Positions 61,165 to 64,000 of a stretch of 64,000 nucleotides of DNA are shown piece after piece. The stretch covers positions 248,001 to 312,000 of the forward strand of contig NZ_LYPA01000065.1 of assembly GCF_001675045.1 (NCBI RefSeq). Reading direction: 5' to 3'. The notes below the pieces were generated by a model. It was not told the DNA's origin and did no database searches. It saw only the letters and a list, made by a program, of their open reading frames with translations. The position numbers and the translations under genes were made by a program. The first letter of the stretch is position 1. Every line of letters begins with the position of its first letter. This DNA comes from Paenibacillus oryzae (GTDB lineage: Bacteria; Bacillota; Bacilli; Paenibacillales; Paenibacillaceae).

Positions 61165-62379
61165 ATGATTATCGAGCAAACAGAACAACGCGAGCTGGCT
61201 CCCTGGACGGAGAAGCTGCTGCCGTCCCCAACGGCCGAACTGGAGGCGAGAGTGGCGCGCCTTCAGCAGGGCGGCGTAAAGGTATACCGCTTTGGACTGG
61301 GACAGCCCGATTTCCCGACGCCGGAGCATGCCAAGGAAGCGGCAGTTGAGGCGATTCGGAACAATTTTACCGGATACACCGATACTGCGGGCATTGCGCC
61401 GCTTCGGGAAGCGATAGCGGATGCGTTGCAGCAGCAATGCGGAGTGCTATACGCTCCCGATGAAATTGTCGTTTCCTCCGGCGGCAAGCATTCCTTGTTT
61501 AATGCCTTCAATACGCTGCTTCGAAGTGGCGATGAGGTGTTGCTGCCGATCCCTTATTGGGTTTCGTTCCCGGAGCAAATCAAGTTTGCGGGAGCAAAGC
61601 CGGTATTCATTCAAACGGATGCCCGCACAGGCTACAAGGTGACTCCCGCCATGCTGGAGAAACAATTGACGCCGTCAACCCGCATGCTTGTTTTGAATCA
61701 GCCTGGAAATCCTTCCGGTGCGGTTTACAGCCGGGCGGAGCTTGAGGATATTGCCAGGTTTTGCATAAAGCACAACCTGTGGGCGATCAGCGACGAGGTT
61801 TATTCCTGCTTTGTTTTTAATGAAGAAGGCTTTACAAGTCTGGCCGGCTTGCCGGGAATGAAGGAAAGAACCGTACTGATTAACGCCGTTTCCAAGACGT
61901 ACAGCATGACGGGATGGCGAATCGGCTATGCCGCGGCTCCTGCTCCGGTGGCAGCGGCGATGCTTAAGCTCCAGTCTCATACAACAAGCAACCCCTCCTC
62001 CATTGCGCAAATGGCTGCGCTAGCCGCTATTTCGGGGCCGCAGGATCAGGTTGAGCAGATGAGATGCGTTTACCGGGATAGACGCGAGATATTGGCAACG
62101 GGTGTCAATCGGATTCGTGGCTTGTATTGTCTTGTACCTGAAGGCGCATTTTACGTGTGGGTCGATGCTTCGGAATGGCTCGGCAAAACGTTATGCGGCA
62201 CAGTGGTGGATTCTATGGATACGCTCGCGGAAATTTTATTGTCGCGCAGCAATGTTGCCGTCATGCCGGGCACCGGCTTTGGCAGTCCCGCGCATTTGCG
62301 CCTGTCCTACGCCATATCTATGGAAGAAATTCAAGACGGTCTGAATGAAATTGGCAAGCTGCTGGGATATAAGGAATGA
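61165..62379 (+). CDS. Pyridoxal-phosphate aminotransferase, class I (AspC-like)
   Basis: A 404-residue fold type I enzyme. Substrate/PLP motifs: FGLGQPDFPTPEH, YTDTAGIAPLREAIA, SSGGKHSLFNAFN, NQPGNPSGAVYS, ISDEVYSCF and the PLP lysine in VSKTYSMTGWRIGYA. FGSPAHLRLSYA holds the carboxylate-binding arginine. It belongs to the aspartate/aromatic aminotransferase 1-beta group. GAGGTGAG precedes the ATG. In the operon it would remove the amino group of the released amino acid. Confidence 0.94.
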   Translation: MIIEQTEQRELAPWTEKLLPSPTAELEARVARLQQGGVKVYRFGLGQPDFPTPEHAKEAAVEAIRNNFTGYTDTAGIAPLREAIADALQQQCGVLYAPDEIVVSSGGKHSLFNAFNTLLRSGDEVLLPIPYWVSFPEQIKFAGAKPVFIQTDARTGYKVTPAMLEKQLTPSTRMLVLNQPGNPSGAVYSRAELEDIARFCIKHNLWAISDEVYSCFVFNEEGFTSLAGLPGMKERTVLINAVSKTYSMTGWRIGYAAAPAPVAAAMLKLQSHTTSNPSSIAQMAALAAISGPQDQVEQMRCVYRDRREILATGVNRIRGLYCLVPEGAFYVWVDASEWLGKTLCGTVVDSMDTLAEILLSRSNVAVMPGTGFGSPAHLRLSYAISMEEIQDGLNEIGKLLGYKE

Positions 62380-62491
62380 GGAGCAGGGATAAGGCATAGG
62401 GCATAAGGATTAATAATTATGGGCTAGGGGATAAAAGGCAGGTTTTATTGTTTAAGGACTATTGACCAATGAATACGGGAGGATGACATAG

Positions 62492-63391
62492 ATGAAAGCA
62501 GCCGTATTAAAAGAAAAGCTAAAAGGCATATACGTATTGGCGGTGACTCCATTTACAGAGGACGGATCTCAGATTGACGAGGAAGCGCTTAAACGCAATA
62601 TCGACCATTTTATTGCTTCGGGGGCTCACGGCATTGTTGTGGGCGGCACATATGCGGAATATCCCAGCATGACCTTGCAGGAACGCCAGCAGCTTTTCCG
62701 CTGCGCAGCCGAAGCGGTTGGAGGGCGAATTCCTTTGCTTTGCTGTACGGCGGCCAGCGGCACGGCGGAAGCTATTCAGCTTACCGAGGCTGCAAAGCAA
62801 TACGGAGCGGACGGGGTTATGGTAACCCCGCCTTATGTGTCCGAGGTTCGGCCCGCCGATATTTTTTATCACTTTCAGCAGCTGAATGATGCCGTCGATA
62901 TCCCTCTTTTCATTTACAATAGCGCAAGCATTGGTGTTCATCTGAGTCCGGAAGAAATTAAGGCACTGGCGTCGTTGCCTAATGTGGCGGGCGTGAAGCA
63001 AGGAGCCACCGATCTTCATGCGCTGGTCCGCACGCAAGCGTATGCCGGAGACGAAATTGCGGTGTTGTGCGGTTCGGATGGTCTGATACTGGGCGCGCTG
63101 GCATCGGGCCTGACCGGCTGCAGCTCGACCAATGCCAATTTTATGGCTAGTCAGTTTGTGGCTTTGTACAACGAATTCAAGGCAGGCCGCAATGAAGATG
63201 CGATCACTCGCTACTATAGCTGGCAGCCCGTTCGCGAGCTTGCGAGGAAGTACGGCCAGCCTGCCATGGTCAAGGCTGCACTTGAATTGGTCGGTCTGCC
63301 CTCCGGTCCGGTGCGCGCACCATTCCGCCCGCTGGACGAGGCGGTGAGGGATGAGGTTGCCTCCGTATTGCGGGGACTGAATTTGATTTAG
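62492..63391 (+). CDS. DapA-like class I aldolase (DHDPS/N-acetylneuraminate lyase family)
   Basis: A 299-residue TIM-barrel enzyme. The Schiff-base lysine is in VAGVKQGATD (about 169), the partner tyrosine in LFIYNSAS (about 141), and the carboxylate loop is GGTYAEYPSMT. Standard DHDPS has GTTGExPTL there, so the specificity differs. Such enzymes cleave or form 2-oxo-acid bonds with pyruvate. As the last gene of the operon it may split an oxo-acid formed by the aminotransferase. GGGAGGATG precedes the ATG. Confidence 0.92.
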   Translation: MKAAVLKEKLKGIYVLAVTPFTEDGSQIDEEALKRNIDHFIASGAHGIVVGGTYAEYPSMTLQERQQLFRCAAEAVGGRIPLLCCTAASGTAEAIQLTEAAKQYGADGVMVTPPYVSEVRPADIFYHFQQLNDAVDIPLFIYNSASIGVHLSPEEIKALASLPNVAGVKQGATDLHALVRTQAYAGDEIAVLCGSDGLILGALASGLTGCSSTNANFMASQFVALYNEFKAGRNEDAITRYYSWQPVRELARKYGQPAMVKAALELVGLPSGPVRAPFRPLDEAVRDEVASVLRGLNLI

Positions 63392-63692
63392 CTGGGGGGA
63401 CTTATCCAATACATGTCCAAGACGCTTTCAACACCAAGGATTTTCCTGGTGGTGAAGGCGTTTTTTTGGATGGATCGCTAAATGCATATCCATTGAAAAA
63501 GAATGACCGTCCGAAACGAGCCGTTAATATAAGGCGCCCCGAAACAGCATGGAGGACAGCGGATTTTTGCGGAAGAAGGCAGTAATACAAGCAGTTGAAT
63601 GCCTTAGCGCATTAATTGAAACTAAGATGTTTACTGGAGCGCAGAATTAGCAGAATGATAGGAAACCAATGCTTTGGCTATGGGGTGAATAA
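63392..63692 (+). other. Intergenic region before the collagen-like gene
   Basis: It holds the terminator at 63419-63467; the rest carries no ORF with a ribosome site. A sporulation promoter would be expected near 63600-63680, but no convincing sigma-E or sigma-K pair is visible. Confidence 0.3.
63419..63467 (+). terminator. Rho-independent terminator of the catabolic operon
   Basis: GACGCTTTCAACACCAAGG pairs with CCTGGTGGTGAAGGCGTT with few mismatches, followed by seven T. Confidence 0.85.
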
Positions 63693-64000
63693 GTGGTGGA
63701 AGCTTGCTGTAATCATGCTAACTGTTGTAATCTCTATAGCGGCGATTGCCATAGCTTGTATTGTGATGGCATCAATAATGACTGCCCGTTTGGTCCAACC
63801 GGTCCAACAGGGCCTGAAGGACCCACCGGCCCGACAGGCCCAACGGGTCCAACAGGATCGGATGGTGCAACTGGCTCCACCGGTCCGACAGGCCCAACGG
63901 GCCCAACAGGATCGGATGGTGCAACTGGCTCCACCGGCCCGACAGGCCCAACGGGTCCAACAGGATCGGATGGTGCAACTGGCTCCACCGGCCCGACAGG
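63693..64000 (+). CDS. Collagen-like protein with Cys-rich N-terminus (open at window end)
   Basis: The frame opens after a stop at 63690 with GTG GTG, behind GGGGTGA, and stays open to the window edge. The first about 33 residues are Cys-rich ([20 protein letters not shown] then [11 protein letters not shown], seven cysteines). They are followed without a break by Gly-X-Y triplets, mostly GPT, with GSDGATGST interruptions of the theme. Such GXT-rich collagen-like proteins form spore-surface or exosporium filaments in Bacillaceae, the Thr often being glycosylated. No signal peptide and no BclA-type leader is seen. The C-terminal domain is beyond the window. Confidence 0.8.
   Translation, partial: MVEACCNHANCCNLYSGDCHSLYCDGINNDCPFGPTGPTGPEGPTGPTGPTGPTGSDGATGSTGPTGPTGPTGSDGATGSTGPTGPTGPTGSDGATGSTGPT
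63828..64000 (+). repeat. 54-bp tandem repeats of the collagen-like gene
   Basis: Units start at 63828, 63882, 63936 and 63990 and encode an 18-residue unit [18 protein letters not shown]. They differ at only a few wobble positions, so recent expansion is likely. The array continues past the window. Confidence 0.9.

Noticed and set aside
62519..63409. A 296-codon minus-strand frame opposite the DapA-like gene
   Set aside because: Shadow frame rich in unusual residues; the plus strand has the catalytic Lys and Tyr motifs.
63734..63988. Proline/valine/glycine repeat protein on the minus strand
   Set aside because: It is the reverse complement of the Gly-X-Y array; the plus frame has a Cys-rich head and true GXY triplets.
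1..64000. CRISPR arrays, rRNA genes, prophage or complete insertion sequences
   Set aside because: No regularly spaced repeats with unique spacers, no rRNA segments and no transposase, integrase or phage structural genes were found; the only mobile-looking DNA is non-coding repeats.

Overview
The window reads as chromosomal DNA of an endospore-forming, Paenibacillus-like Firmicute. The support is a small acid-soluble spore protein (SspH family), the short cortex regulator CmpA, a KapB homologue, a collagen-like cysteine-rich protein of spore-surface type, strong AGGAGG ribosome sites, frequent TTG/GTG starts, sigma-A style promoters and a B. subtilis-like tex-cmpA-sprT-tRNA order. No rRNA, phage, transposase gene or CRISPR array was seen. 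Genus is inferred from gene content and style only.

Layout. 1-12 kb: the end of a sensor kinase, a metallo-beta-lactamase-fold hydrolase, an ABC-F ATPase, a cation diffusion facilitator, an SH3b-NlpC/P60 wall hydrolase, a VTT/DedA-like membrane protein, an MFS exporter, malic enzyme, a UgtP-type glycosyltransferase and kapB. 12-21 kb: a GDSL esterase, the glutamate synthase large subunit and a two-gene ABC exporter. 20.8-25 kb (minus strand): bactofilin, M23 peptidase and an O-antigen-ligase-like protein. 25-37.6 kb: a surface-glycan locus, strikingly AT-rich from about 25.0 to 33.6 kb, with acyltransferase, Wzm/Wzt exporter, a methyltransferase carrying a long periodic coiled coil, a 1248-residue triple glycosyltransferase, two GT2 enzymes and an initiating sugar-phosphate transferase. 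37.7-51.9 kb: cardiolipin synthase, spore genes, cupredoxin, DedA, thioredoxin-like protein, tex, nitroreductase, cmpA, sprT-like, five tRNAs, a frameshifted gene, glycerate kinase, a dNTPase and a guanylate-kinase-like protein. 52.1-63.4 kb: a divergently controlled catabolic locus. 63.7 kb to the end: an open-ended collagen-like gene.

How the genes work together. The glycan locus has the parts of an ABC-exported, chain-terminated polysaccharide system: initiation on undecaprenyl phosphate, elongation, capping by methylation, Wzt with a C-terminal cap-recognition-type domain, and a ligase. It resembles S-layer glycosylation (slg) loci of Gram-positive bacteria. The separate methyltransferase with a 28-residue-periodic coiled coil suggests a WbdD-like chain-length ruler; this is inference. 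The 52-63 kb locus couples a GntR/FCD regulator and an amino-acid-type ABC importer to an enolase-superfamily enzyme, a nitrilase-family amidase, an ectoine-hydrolase/creatinase-like M24 enzyme, an atypical SDR, an M20 deacylase, an aminotransferase and a DapA-like aldolase. It looks like a stepwise pathway for an imported amide- or amidine-like amino-acid derivative whose substrate I cannot name.

Two repeat families stand out. A palindromic about 220-bp MITE occurs three times, always between convergent gene ends. Two adjacent copies of another structured element lie inside the catabolic operon and show a compensatory base-pair change.
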